Positions 23,507-31,273 are shown, numbered from the stretch's first letter. The stretch: 35,362 nucleotides of DNA from UBA2029 sp037447125 (GCA_037447125.1 JBBIHG010000027.1:1-35362), one strand, 5' to 3'. Numbers and translations are program-made. The notes: generated by a model not told the origin, from the letters alone.

Positions 23507-24724
23507 TTACAGCCAGTCCCGGACCATCTTACGGTCGCCAATGTAAATCTCGTTAGGGGCGTTGGGATCCAGCGCCCATTTCATGCGCTCGACAGCTTCA
23601 ATAATCTCCTTGACTCCGCCGGAATAAGTCAAGCGCAGGTAGCCCTCCATGCCAAACTCTTTGCCGGGCACGGTCACCACCAGCGCCTTCCGCAGCAGGA
23701 AGTTAGCCAGCTCGACTGAGTCCTGGGTATAGGCGCGGAAGTCGGCCATGCAGTAGAACGTGCCATCTGGCCTGGGGACGTGCACGTCGGTGAACGAGCA
23801 CATCTCACTCAGGATCACGTCGCGGTTGTTCTGGATGGTCAGGCGCAGGTGCTCGACGATGCTCTGCATCCCGGTCAACGCGCCTTCGGCGGCGGCCTGC
23901 GAGATGGTGGGCGGCGATGAGGTGATTTGCCCCTGGACATTGGTCATCACTTCCACGAGCTTGCGGTTGGCGATGGCCCAGCCAATGCGCGTGCCGGTCA
24001 TGCCGTAGAGCTTGGACACGCCGTTGACCACGATAAGGTGCGAGTTCTCGATGTCGCGATCGGTGAAGCGGTAGGCGGGCGTGTGCTGGCGCCCGTCGAA
24101 GACCAGCTTGTGGTAGATGTCGTCCATGATCATGTAGATGCCGCGCCGCTCGCAGAAGGCGATGATGTCGGCCAGCAGGCTGTCGGAATACATCACGCCC
24201 GAAGGGTTGTTGGGGCTGTTGATGATGATCGCTTTCGTATAGGAACTGACCGCCTGCTCGATTTCCTCGAAGCGCGGGTGGAATGTGCCATCTTCCGGCG
24301 TGATAATGACCGGGATGCCGTAGCACATCTTCACCATTTCGGGGTAGCTCACCCAGTGGGGTGCCAGGATGATCACCTCGTCCTGCGGGTTGAGGATCGA
24401 GAAGAGCGCGTTGAAGATGGACTGCTTGGCCCCGGTGGAGACGATCACGTTCTCCGGCGCGGGCAGCCGCCCATAGTGCTCTTCAATGTAGCGGATGATC
24501 GCCTTCTTGAGCGACTTCAGTCCATCTACAGGGGTGTACTTTATCTCCGCTGTCTTGAGCTTGGCCGCCATGCTCAGAATGGCTGTGATCGGCGCCTTGT
24601 TGGCAGGTTGTCCGGCGCTCATGTTGATCACCGGCTCCCCGCGCTCTTGCATCAGCAGCGCCTCTTCGTTCAGTTTGAGCGTGGGCGATTCCTTGATTTG
24701 CCTGGCAAGTTGACTGATGCTCAT
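23507..24724 (-). CDS. Class I PLP-dependent aminotransferase (aspartate aminotransferase-like)
   Basis: 405 residues of the fold-type I, class I (I-gamma-like) family. Motifs in order: INMSAGQPANKAPITAIL near the N-terminus, KYTPVDGLKSLKKAI, STGAKQSIFNALFSI at the PLP phosphate site, NSPNNPSGVMY with the conserved Asn, DDIYHKLVF with Asp and Tyr contacting the cofactor, and the Schiff-base Lys in VNGVSKLYGMTGTRIGWA. The carboxylate-binding Arg is in YLRLTYSGG. The ATG at 24724 has GAGGAGG upstream at a rather long distance of 11 nt; upstream residues are not protein-like. With pckA directly downstream, aspartate to oxaloacetate to PEP is the natural reading, but Ala or aromatic substrates cannot be excluded. 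Confidence 0.93.
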   Translation of the reverse strand: MSISQLARQIKESPTLKLNEEALLMQERGEPVINMSAGQPANKAPITAILSMAAKLKTAEIKYTPVDGLKSLKKAIIRYIEEHYGRLPAPENVIVSTGAKQSIFNALFSILNPQDEVIILAPHWVSYPEMVKMCYGIPVIITPEDGTFHPRFEEIEQAVSSYTKAIIINSPNNPSGVMYSDSLLADIIAFCERRGIYMIMDDIYHKLVFDGRQHTPAYRFTDRDIENSHLIVVNGVSKLYGMTGTRIGWAIANRKLVEVMTNVQGQITSSPPTISQAAAEGALTGMQSIVEHLRLTIQNNRDVILSEMCSFTDVHVPRPDGTFYCMADFRAYTQDSVELANFLLRKALVVTVPGKEFGMEGYLRLTYSGGVKEIIEAVERMKWALDPNAPNEIYIGDRKMVRDWL

Positions 24725-24858
24725 CAGCGGGTCCACCTCCTCTAATAAACTGGCTGAGCGAGTCAGCACAAGAGTAGCGCGCGCAGAAGCAGCACGCGGT
24801 CCACAGAGCCGGCGGGCGCAGAGCCACGGTCGGCTGGCGGACCGGGTGATTGGCGCTG

Positions 24859-24886
24859 ATTGTAGCGGGTGAGGCCCGCTTTGCAC
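24859..24886 (-). promoter_or_regulatory. Candidate promoter of the aminotransferase-pckA operon
   Basis: On the minus strand TACAAT (complement of 24859-24864) lies 16 bp after GTGCAA (complement of 24881-24886). The -10 is good, the -35 poor. A short inverted repeat (GCGGG and CCCGC around 5 bp) lies between the boxes and may be a binding site. The leader is about 127 nt. Between 24887 and 25007 I see nothing further. Confidence 0.4.
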
Positions 24887-25007
24887 CAGCAATCTGCGCG
24901 AAACGAGCGGCTGCCTGTTCACATGGAGGCAGGTAGCCACTCCGTGCTCCTCCCCGCGAATCGCTAGTACATCAGGGCGGAAATAGGTGCGCGGTTGGGC
25001 CTGATGG

Positions 25008-25279
25008 CCCCCTATCCCCCCGGCCCCCTTTCCCCGCTAGAGCGTGTTATGCACTTCTGCCGGGTAGACGCCCCCCATCCCCCGACCCCTTCCCCCACGC
25101 AAGCGGAGGGAAGGGGCCAGGGCGGGCTTCTTCCTTCCCCCCTTGCGGGGGAAGGACCGAGGATGGGGGGGCAAGCACGGGAGCTACCCGCCTGCCAAAG
25201 TTCATAACAGCCTCTAGCGGAGAAAGGGGGAGCAGACTCAAGTCCCTCCCTGCTGGCGGGGAGGGATTTAGGGTGGGGT
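25008..25279. repeat. GC-rich palindromic repeat split by a MITE-like insertion
   Basis: The left half (25008-25037, ending CCCCTTTCCCCGC) and the right half (25217-25279, beginning GCGGAGAAAGGGGGAGCAG) are the two arms of one hairpin. They are interrupted by the element at 25038-25216. Joined, they align almost base for base with 28649-28739, where the same two arms meet at AA. So this is an older repeat copy that was hit at its centre. Confidence 0.8.
25038..25216. mobile_element. MITE-like element, copy A (175 bp plus flanking TA duplication)
   Basis: The left end GAGCGTGTTATGCACTT (25040-25056) and the complement of the right end (25198-25214) match in 14 of 17 positions. Each end is flanked by TA (25038-25039 and 25215-25216), as expected for a target duplication of the IS630/Tc1-mariner type. 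The inner part is C-rich then G-rich and can fold back. There is no coding capacity, so mobility would need a transposase from elsewhere. Same length (175 bp between the TAs) and same left end as copy B. Confidence 0.78.
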
Positions 25280-25320
25280 CAATCATCGAACAACCGCTGG
25301 TTGACTTCCGCCAACGTGCA

Positions 25321-27018
25321 CTAGGGCGATACGCGCTCCGTCACGCTGGCCATGACCACGGGCGTGTTCGGCACGCTCGCGTGGTAGCCCAGGAAGCGGG
25401 CGCTTTCTTCCGTGTCGAAGTCGCGCAGCTTCTCAATCCAGCGATAGCTCAGCGCCTGATAGAGCAGTTCGACGCTCACCTCGAACGGCCCTTCGGCTGT
25501 CCCCGTGTTCAGCGAGACCATCACCCGGTCGCCCCCGCCGACGAAGTTGGCGTCGGCCAGCGCTGTATCGCTTGGGCGAACGCCGGGGTGGGTGGCGTCC
25601 TTGTCGAAACCTGCCGGCAGCAGCCGGTTGTCCTTCAGGTAGCCCGCCCCGCGCAGCAGGATGCCGGTCACTTCGCCATTCACATCGCCCATGATGGACT
25701 GGTAAATCTGCACATCGTCCGGCGAGAGGATCACGGTGTGGTGTGGCTCGAAGCGTGCCGGATCGTCGTCGTGGTCGTCGCCGATGACCCGCCCGTCGCC
25801 GGTGTACCCCCCGGACTCGAAGATCACCTTGCCAGCGGAGTCGCGCACGGTGATGTGCAGCCAGGCCCGCCGCGATGGGAAGCCAGTCGGGAGTTTGTGC
25901 CCGGCGCGATTCTCGACCACGATGTTGAAGGCCAGCGTAGAGTTGGCAAAACCTACATTCTCCAGACTGACGGCGGCAGCGCGCTGCTGGAGCTGGGCCA
26001 GCGTCTGCTCGCGGATGAAGGCGAAGTGCTCGCTGCCGGCGGTCACCCCCAGGTCAGTGCCATGGGCCAGGAAGATGTCCATCAGGTAGACGTTGCCACC
26101 GACGAAGGTGTGCTTGAAGAATGGCTCGCGCGGCTCGCCGCCGGTGATGCTGGTCACCACCGGGCCGTCGGCCTGGGGCATGTGGCAGCCCTGGCACGGG
26201 GTGTTGCCGGCGTAGACGCTATTCAGCCATTCGAGGTAGGGTGTTTGCTCCGGGAACTCGCCGACGATCGTGCCCGCATCATCCACATAGGGCGTGTAAA
26301 GCGTATGGCAGGTCGCGCATAACTCTGCCTGGCCGGTGTGCATGGCCTGTACGGGGACGAAGCCGGACGCGGCCTGCATGATGGCGCGGCCCCCCTCGCT
26401 GACGGCGAAGCGACTGTAGTTCAGGCGCTCGCCCATCGGCAATCCGGCGTCTATCGTGTAGCGCCCACTGAAGCTCTCCGCTTCGCCGAACGCCACCGCC
26501 TCGATCTGGTGGCAGAGCGTGCATGAGTTGCCGTCGAGAGCCAGGGCGTGCGCCGGGTGCTCGGCGCTGAGGAACCCGCCCTCAAACAGGCGCGTGCTGG
26601 CCCCGGCCTGGACGGCGCTGAAGTGGGCCATCGGTGTGTGGCAGACGGCGCACTTGTCCTCGATGAGCTCGGCATACTGGGGCAGGTTGGCTGTCTCGAT
26701 GCTGACCGACGCCTGCCAGTACGGATCGCGGGCGGCGTTGGCCATCATCGTCGCACGCCAATAACTGTCTATCGAGACATCGTTCCCTGCCGCATCGGTG
26801 AGGCGGCCATGGCAGGTCGCGCAGACCCCCGATCCGGCGAAGAAATCGTCTTTGTCGGGGGTGAGGGGGCCTCCAGAGAAGGGGGCGGGCGAAGCGGCAT
26901 CGTCTCCCTGAGCGCGTGTGGACGCGCCCGGCAGCAGGGCGCTGATGCCGACCAGCGCCAGGCCGGCGAGTAGCAGCGCCCCAATCCAGGATAAGTATCT
27001 CGGCTTGTCTCTGTCCAT
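25321..27018 (-). CDS. Multiheme cytochrome c family protein (five CxxCH sites), membrane-anchored or exported
   Basis: 565 residues. The N-terminus has a signal or anchor sequence (YLSWIGALLLAGLALVGISA). Five heme-attachment motifs follow at about residues 66-70 (CATCH), 123-127 (CAVCH), 166-170 (CTLCH), 234-238 (CATCH) and 275-279 (CQGCH), with several further His residues for distal ligation (for example TPMAHFSAV, HPAHALA, AMHTG). The C-terminal 240 residues are heme-free and beta-rich, with NRAGHKLPTGFPSRRAWLHI and ILLRGAGYLKDNRLLPAGF. The frame remains open far upstream, but that part runs through a repeat at 27065-27199. GGGAG lies 6 nt before the ATG at 27018, which gives a normal signal peptide. 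Probably an extracytoplasmic electron carrier or oxidoreductase; partner unknown. It stands alone. Confidence 0.9.
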   Translation of the reverse strand: MDRDKPRYLSWIGALLLAGLALVGISALLPGASTRAQGDDAASPAPFSGGPLTPDKDDFFAGSGVCATCHGRLTDAAGNDVSIDSYWRATMMANAARDPYWQASVSIETANLPQYAELIEDKCAVCHTPMAHFSAVQAGASTRLFEGGFLSAEHPAHALALDGNSCTLCHQIEAVAFGEAESFSGRYTIDAGLPMGERLNYSRFAVSEGGRAIMQAASGFVPVQAMHTGQAELCATCHTLYTPYVDDAGTIVGEFPEQTPYLEWLNSVYAGNTPCQGCHMPQADGPVVTSITGGEPREPFFKHTFVGGNVYLMDIFLAHGTDLGVTAGSEHFAFIREQTLAQLQQRAAAVSLENVGFANSTLAFNIVVENRAGHKLPTGFPSRRAWLHITVRDSAGKVIFESGGYTGDGRVIGDDHDDDPARFEPHHTVILSPDDVQIYQSIMGDVNGEVTGILLRGAGYLKDNRLLPAGFDKDATHPGVRPSDTALADANFVGGGDRVMVSLNTGTAEGPFEVSVELLYQALSYRWIEKLRDFDTEESARFLGYHASVPNTPVVMASVTERVSP

Positions 27019-27064
27019 GTCATGCTCCCACATCATGTTACTTCTCGCGTGCTGCCGCGTCTCA

Positions 27065-27199
27065 GAGCGTGTACGGAAACCCCTCACCCCTGCACCTCTC
27101 TCCCTCACCGGGGCGAGGGGAAATCCCGCGCTTTGCTTCCCTTCTCCCCCTGGAGGGAGAAGGGGTCGGGGGATGAGGGGGAGCTTACCATACACCCTC
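27065..27199. repeat. Diverged palindromic repeat related to the MITE-like family
   Basis: About 135 bp. The left end reads CTCAGAGCGTGTACGG (27061-27076) and the complement of the right end reads CTGAGAGGGTGTATGG (27203-27188), 13 of 16 identical. The left end shares GAGCGTGT with the copies at 25040, 28628 and 35235. The interior is the same C-rich then G-rich fold-back type (CCCCTCACCCCTG to GGGGGATGAGGGGG). The same TCTCAG lies at both borders (27060-27065 and 27198-27203). It fills much of the gap between the cytochrome and PfkB genes. Confidence 0.55.
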
Positions 27200-27274
27200 T
27201 CAGCGGCCCTGAACCGTTCTCTATTATAGGCTGGCCGGGCAGATTGTGCCGCAGCGCACATATCCGGGTCCGGG

Positions 27275-27304
27275 TTGTGAAGGGGGCGCGATTGGCAGTA
27301 TCAT
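27275..27304 (+). promoter_or_regulatory. Candidate promoter of the PfkB kinase gene
   Basis: TTGTGA (27275-27280) and TATCAT (27299-27304) with an 18-bp spacer. Transcription would start near 27311 and leave about 43 nt before the ATG at 27354. It lies inside the longer open frame starting at 27246, which argues against that start. Confidence 0.45.
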
Positions 27305-27353
27305 CGGGGAGTGCCGGGGCAGGCTGACGGCTCAGCCCGAGGAAGGGAAGCGC

Positions 27354-28505
27354 ATGAGTCGGGAAGGGGCGGTTGTCGCCGGGCATATTTGCCTGGACAT
27401 CATCCCGTGCATACCAGGCGGGAACGTGCAGGCGCGCCTGACGCCGGGCGCGCTGATCGAGATCGGCGCGGCGGTCCTCTCCACGGGCGGCCCCGTGTCT
27501 AACACGGGGCGCAGCCTGCACACGTTGGGCATTGACACGCATCTGATGGGCAAGGTCGGCGATGATCCCTTCGGGCGGATCATTCTCGATCTGATTCGCG
27601 CCCAGGACCCCGCTCTGGCCCAGAATATGATCGTGGTTCCCGGTGAGGTCAGCTCCTACAGTATCGTGCTCAGCCCACCGGACGCGGATCGCTCCTTTTT
27701 GCACTGCGCCGGGGCCAACCATACGTTCAGCGCCGAAGATGTGGATTACGAGAGTCTGCGCCGGGCGCGGCTCTTCCACTTCGGCTATCCGCCCATGATG
27801 GAGCGCATGTACGCCGACGACGGCGCAGAGTTGGAGGCGATGTTCCGCCGCGCCAGAGGGGCCGGCGTGATCACTTCGCTGGACATGGCCATGCCTGATC
27901 CACAGGGGCCGAGCGGGCGCGTGGATTGGCGGCGCGTCCTTGAGCGCACGCTGCCCCACGTGGACATCTTCCTGCCCAGCCTGGATGAGCTGCTGGTCAT
28001 GCTCCGCCATGACGTTCCAGCCTCCCCAGAGGCCGCCGATGCGCTGCTCCCAGAGGTGGCCGCGGCAATGCTCGACTGGGGCGCAGGAATCGTGGTGCTC
28101 AAGCTGGGCGCGCGCGGCCTGTACCTGCGCATCGGTTCGCGTGGCATCGCTGCCCTGCCGGATGCGGGCTGGCGCGAGCGCGAGCTGCGCGCGCCGTGTT
28201 TCGTGCCAGAGCCGCATGTGGGCACGACTGGCGCGGGCGACGCGACCATCGCCGGTTTCCTGGCCGGCGTGCTGCGCGGGCAGCCCGTCGAGGCGGCGCT
28301 GACCAGCGCCGTGGCCATCGGCGCTTGCAACGTCGAGGCCGCCGACGCGCTGAGCGGCATCCGGCCCTGGGACGAGACTCAGGCGCGCGTCGCCGCGGGC
28401 TGGGCGCGCCAGCCCCTGACGGTCAGTGTGCTGGGGTGGGTGTGGAGCAGGCAGCACGGGCTGTGGGTTGGGCCGCGCGATGCGGTCCTTGGCCAGCGCG
28501 CCTGA
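27354..28505 (+). CDS. PfkB family carbohydrate kinase
   Basis: 383 residues. The ribokinase-fold start VVAGHICLDIIPCIPGG is followed by the first family signature GGPVSNTGRSLHTLGID and MGKVGDDPFGRIILDLI. The second signature near residue 295 is GTTGAGDATIAGFLAGVL, whose GAGD carries the catalytic Asp and anion hole. LKLGARGLYLRIG precedes it, as usual. The C-terminus is extended by about 40 residues beyond the core. GGAAGGGAAG precedes the ATG. It phosphorylates a sugar or related alcohol with ATP; fructose, ribose, ketogluconate or nucleoside cannot be told apart by eye. No transporter or regulator adjoins it. Confidence 0.92.
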   Translation: MSREGAVVAGHICLDIIPCIPGGNVQARLTPGALIEIGAAVLSTGGPVSNTGRSLHTLGIDTHLMGKVGDDPFGRIILDLIRAQDPALAQNMIVVPGEVSSYSIVLSPPDADRSFLHCAGANHTFSAEDVDYESLRRARLFHFGYPPMMERMYADDGAELEAMFRRARGAGVITSLDMAMPDPQGPSGRVDWRRVLERTLPHVDIFLPSLDELLVMLRHDVPASPEAADALLPEVAAAMLDWGAGIVVLKLGARGLYLRIGSRGIAALPDAGWRERELRAPCFVPEPHVGTTGAGDATIAGFLAGVLRGQPVEAALTSAVAIGACNVEAADALSGIRPWDETQARVAAGWARQPLTVSVLGWVWSRQHGLWVGPRDAVLGQRA

Positions 28506-28625
28506 GCAAGCTTCAACGCGCATCGGGGCGAGGAAATGGTTGGCCTAGCGGTTCCGCGCCCTGTGGGTGGTTGTGGGTAAGCGGATGCTGTGGCGGTCCT
28601 GGGCATTCCGCTGCTCTGGCCGTGC

Positions 28626-28804
28626 TAGAGCGTGTTATGCACTTTCAACCCCTATCCCCCGGCCCCTTTCCCCGCAAGCGGAGAAAGGGGAGCAGCCCGT
28701 CCCTCCCCGCCAGCGGGGAGGGACCACAGGGTGGGGTTCAGGTGATCGTAGGGCATCGCGAGTTGCCCGCCGCGCCGAGTGCACAGAGTTCATAACACGC
28801 TCTA
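28626..28804. mobile_element. MITE-like element, copy B (175 bp plus flanking TA duplication)
   Basis: The left end GAGCGTGTTATGCACTT (28628-28644) is identical to that of copy A over 17 bp. The complement of the right end (28786-28802) matches it in 15 of 17. Both ends are flanked by TA (28626-28627 and 28803-28804). The interior (28649-28739) is a GC-rich palindromic repeat also found, split, at 25008-25279. It has no coding capacity. It lies 120 bp after the PfkB gene; apart from it and the hairpin at 28935, the stretch 28506-28996 holds nothing I can recognise. Confidence 0.8.
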
Positions 28805-28934
28805 GGTATGGCGCGTCAGGCGGGCGGCGGGCGTGCGGTGGCTGCGCGTCAGGCATGGGCGGCAGCCCGCGCCTATGATGAAGGCAAACCTGCGATGGCT
28901 GATGTCCCCCCCACAGCCATCCGGTTGCTCCCCC

Positions 28935-28970
28935 AAGACCAAACGCTTCGCGAACCGAGTGTTTGGTCTT
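28935..28970. terminator. Long hairpin after the URO-D-superfamily gene
   Basis: AAGACCAAACGCT (28935-28947) pairs with AGTGTTTGGTCTT (28958-28970), 12 of 13 Watson-Crick plus one G-T, around a 10-nt loop. It lies 26 nt after the stop of the minus-strand gene ending at 28997, so it probably ends that transcript. The better T-run (TCTTTTCC) is on the plus strand, which suggests it also blocks readthrough from the left. Confidence 0.65.
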
Positions 28971-28996
28971 TTCCTTTGGGCGGAAACATCTGGGAG

Positions 28997-30139
28997 TCAG
29001 CGATAGGCTTCCACCATCTTGACCAGCGTCTCGGCTTTGGCCTCGCTGTCGACGTTGACGCTGACGAACATACCCTGCGGCCCAACGGCTTCCAGCAGGG
29101 GGATCACCTCCTGGGGCCGCACGCTGATGGCCTGCACGCTCTTGCCCGCTCTGAGGATGCGCCGGTAAAGATTGTACCATAAGGGATCGCCCCCCTGGGG
29201 CAGGCTCACCTGGGGCGTCCATTCGATCGCGTCCAACTCCTCGATCTCCAGTAAGGCGTCCAGATGAGGGATAGCCTGCGTGCCGTCCAGGTGATACATA
29301 GAGTAGTCGAGCCAGGCGCACTGCTCGGCCAGCGTGGGGACGGCGAATTCTCGGAACATGCGCGGTGAGATCATGGCAGCGGCGTCGCACTGCACTTTGG
29401 CTGTTTTGCCCGGCCCCCAGATGTGGAAAGCCGAGAAGACGTTGCCACCCCATGTTCCGCGCACGATTTCATAGAACTGCTCGAAGACCTGAAAGTAGAC
29501 CTGGTTGATCTCGGCGAGCCGTTCCTGGACATAACCGGGCCGCTCGATCAGATCGAGGAGGAGGTGCTGTGGGTCACGCAGTGCAGAGAGGATGTCCAGA
29601 CCCTCAACCAGATCGGGGATAGTAACCGGGTAGCGCCCCTGGCTGACGCGCACTCCTTCTTCGAGGATCGCTTTCTGGCGCAGAAACCAGGGGTTTTCGG
29701 GATCGAAACGCAGCGGCGGGTGCGTGTCTGGGTCGCTGATGCACGGGTGGTACCAGACCGTATCGAGCGCGAACTCCGGCTCGGCTCCCAGGAAGGTCGC
29801 CAGGTTGCCCGGCCCCAGGTGGGTGTCGTACTGGGGGAAGGCGTCCCCCGTGAAGTAGATGCTGTCCAGGTGGCGTTCGGCGCGGCAGGCGCGCTGAACG
29901 GGGTCGAGCCAGGCGTCCTGTAACGCTGCCTGATCGGGATAGTCCGCCAGCGTGTCCAGCCCCGAAAAAAGGTAGAAGAAGGGCGCCTGCTGGTGTTCGA
30001 TGCTGCCGGGCGTATTGCTGCGCGGGGCCAGCACGTTCAGCACCGGCCCTTCGTGCTGCCACCAGGCGATGAAGCGCTGCTGCCGCTTTCTCCAGGCTTC
30101 TTCGCCGAACTGATTCCAGGTACTGCTCATGGCGGACAT
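28997..30139 (-). CDS. URO-D/methyltransferase superfamily protein (uroporphyrinogen decarboxylase-like)
   Basis: 380 residues with a TIM-barrel pattern of the URO-D superfamily, which includes uroporphyrinogen decarboxylases and corrinoid methyltransferases (MtaA/MtbA). Visible features are TWNQFGEEAWRKRQQRFIAW at the start, PVTIPDLVEGLDILSALR, FSAFHIWGPGKTAKVQCDA, then YSMYHLDGTQAIPHLDALL (the family's strand with a His-Asp-Gly) and DAIEWTPQVSLPQGG. It lacks the N-terminal RxPVWxMRQAGR motif of HemE, so heme synthesis is unlikely. The frame can open at 30238, but a -10 element at 30177-30182 lies inside that stretch and GAGAGG precedes the ATG at 30139. A role in methyl transfer or in demethylating a methoxylated compound is possible but unproven. 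It stands alone. Confidence 0.82.
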   Translation of the reverse strand: MSAMSSTWNQFGEEAWRKRQQRFIAWWQHEGPVLNVLAPRSNTPGSIEHQQAPFFYLFSGLDTLADYPDQAALQDAWLDPVQRACRAERHLDSIYFTGDAFPQYDTHLGPGNLATFLGAEPEFALDTVWYHPCISDPDTHPPLRFDPENPWFLRQKAILEEGVRVSQGRYPVTIPDLVEGLDILSALRDPQHLLLDLIERPGYVQERLAEINQVYFQVFEQFYEIVRGTWGGNVFSAFHIWGPGKTAKVQCDAAAMISPRMFREFAVPTLAEQCAWLDYSMYHLDGTQAIPHLDALLEIEELDAIEWTPQVSLPQGGDPLWYNLYRRILRAGKSVQAISVRPQEVIPLLEAVGPQGMFVSVNVDSEAKAETLVKMVEAYR

Positions 30140-30176
30140 GATCCTCTCTCGCCAACTGGCAGACTCAGCGGTGACG

Positions 30177-30205
30177 ATTGTATCGCCCGGCTCACTTCCT
30201 TCCCA
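30177..30205 (-). promoter_or_regulatory. Candidate promoter of the URO-D-superfamily gene
   Basis: On the minus strand TACAAT (complement of 30177-30182) lies 17 bp after TGGGAA (complement of 30200-30205). The -10 is good, the -35 weak. The leader is about 30 nt to the ATG at 30139. Confidence 0.4.
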
Positions 30206-30300
30206 GGCGGCGCGCGGGTTTCGTGGAAAGATCGTCATTACCTCTGCTTCCCCACGATTTGCGTACTAGAACTTCTGTTCGTATACTCTTTCCCGTGTGC

Positions 30301-30330
30301 TTGACGGGCACCCTGATCCGGCATTACAAT
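30301..30330 (+). promoter_or_regulatory. Probable promoter of the nadK cluster
   Basis: TTGACG (30301-30306) and TACAAT (30325-30330) with an 18-bp spacer. The start near 30337 leaves about 30 nt before the GTG at 30368. Confidence 0.65.
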
Positions 30331-30367
30331 CCCCTATGTCCGCCCATGCGAAAGGCAGCGATCTTCC

Positions 30368-31273
30368 GTGCAGCATTTCCAACGCATTGGCATCCTGGCT
30401 CATCCCTTGCGACCGGCAACCGCGCCCCTGGCACAAGAGGTCAGCCGTTTCCTGGAGGCGCACGGAGTCGCGGCATGGATGCGCACATCGTGGGAGTCTG
30501 CTGATGCGCGGGCGCTCGTGCCTGGCTCCGATCTGGTCATCGCCATTGGCGGAGATGGCGCGATGCTGCATGCGGCCCGCGTCTGCGCGCCGCATAATGT
30601 GCCGGTGCTCGGCATCAACACCGGCCATCTCGGCTTCCTGACTGAGATCAGTCCAGAGGAATGGCCGCAGGGCCTGCAGGCGCTGCTTGAGGGACAGTTC
30701 TGGATCGAAGAGCGCATGATGATCCACTGTACGGTGCGCCGCGATGGCGTGCCGGTTGTGGAGAGCGAGGCGCTCAACGACGTGGTCATCAGCCGCGGCA
30801 CCATCGCCAAGCTCGTGCAGTTGGAGACGTACATTGACGGCGGGTGGACGACGACCTACTACTGCGACGGCCTGATCATCGCCACGCCCACCGGCGCCAC
30901 GGCCTATGCGCTGGCCGTTGGCGGCCCGATCCTGCCGCCGGAGCTGAAGAACATCCTGGTGGTGCCCGTCGCGCCGCATCTGAGCATGGACCGCCCTATG
31001 GTGCTTTCGCAGGGGGCGACGGTCGAGATCATTGTCGCGCCGCACCCCGCCGCCGAGGTCGTGCTGACCGTGGACGGTGAGCTGCTGGCGAGCATGGAGG
31101 CGGACGATCTGGTGGCGATCGCGGCCAGCGACAGCATCAGCCGCTTCGTGCGCCTGCGCGAGCGCAACTACTTCTACCGCTCGCTGCTGGATCGCCTGGA
31201 GCCGCGCGTGCCGTCGCGTCCCGGCAGGAATCAAGTGGGCAGCAAGCCGGGATCAGGCCAGAATCTTTCTTGA
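30368..31273 (+). CDS. nadK: NAD kinase
   Basis: Phosphorylates NAD to NADP. 301 residues. The catalytic GGDG is at 61-64 (LVIAIGGDGAMLHAA), followed by GINTGHLGFLTEI, the NE/D motif region ALNDVVISRG, the glycine-rich signature IIATPTGATAYALAVGGPIL and PHLSMDRPMVL, all as in bacterial NadK. A basic, Ser/Gly-rich tail of about 20 residues is added at the C-terminus. The start is GTG with only a distant AAAGG; the protein begins normally there (FQRIGILAHP). It is followed by the zinc-finger membrane protein and recN on the same strand. The nadK-recN neighbourhood is common in bacteria. Confidence 0.95.
   Translation: MQHFQRIGILAHPLRPATAPLAQEVSRFLEAHGVAAWMRTSWESADARALVPGSDLVIAIGGDGAMLHAARVCAPHNVPVLGINTGHLGFLTEISPEEWPQGLQALLEGQFWIEERMMIHCTVRRDGVPVVESEALNDVVISRGTIAKLVQLETYIDGGWTTTYYCDGLIIATPTGATAYALAVGGPILPPELKNILVVPVAPHLSMDRPMVLSQGATVEIIVAPHPAAEVVLTVDGELLASMEADDLVAIAASDSISRFVRLRERNYFYRSLLDRLEPRVPSRPGRNQVGSKPGSGQNLS

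Noticed and set aside
24725..24940. N-terminal extension of the class I aminotransferase
   Set aside because: Residues are Arg/Ser/Pro-rich and unlike the family, and a candidate promoter lies within it; the ATG at 24724 begins the conserved sequence.
27019..27261. N-terminal extension of the pentaheme cytochrome
   Set aside because: The extension translates through the palindromic repeat at 27065-27199 and would bury the signal sequence; the ATG at 27018 has a ribosome site.
25038..28804. Possible CRISPR array from repeated GC-rich units
   Set aside because: The repeats are not evenly spaced, have no unique spacers of constant length, and show inverted terminal ends with TA duplications instead. 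No cas gene is present.
28997..30139. HemE (uroporphyrinogen decarboxylase of heme synthesis)
   Set aside because: The N-terminal Arg-rich HemE signature is missing and no heme genes adjoin; only superfamily membership is supported.
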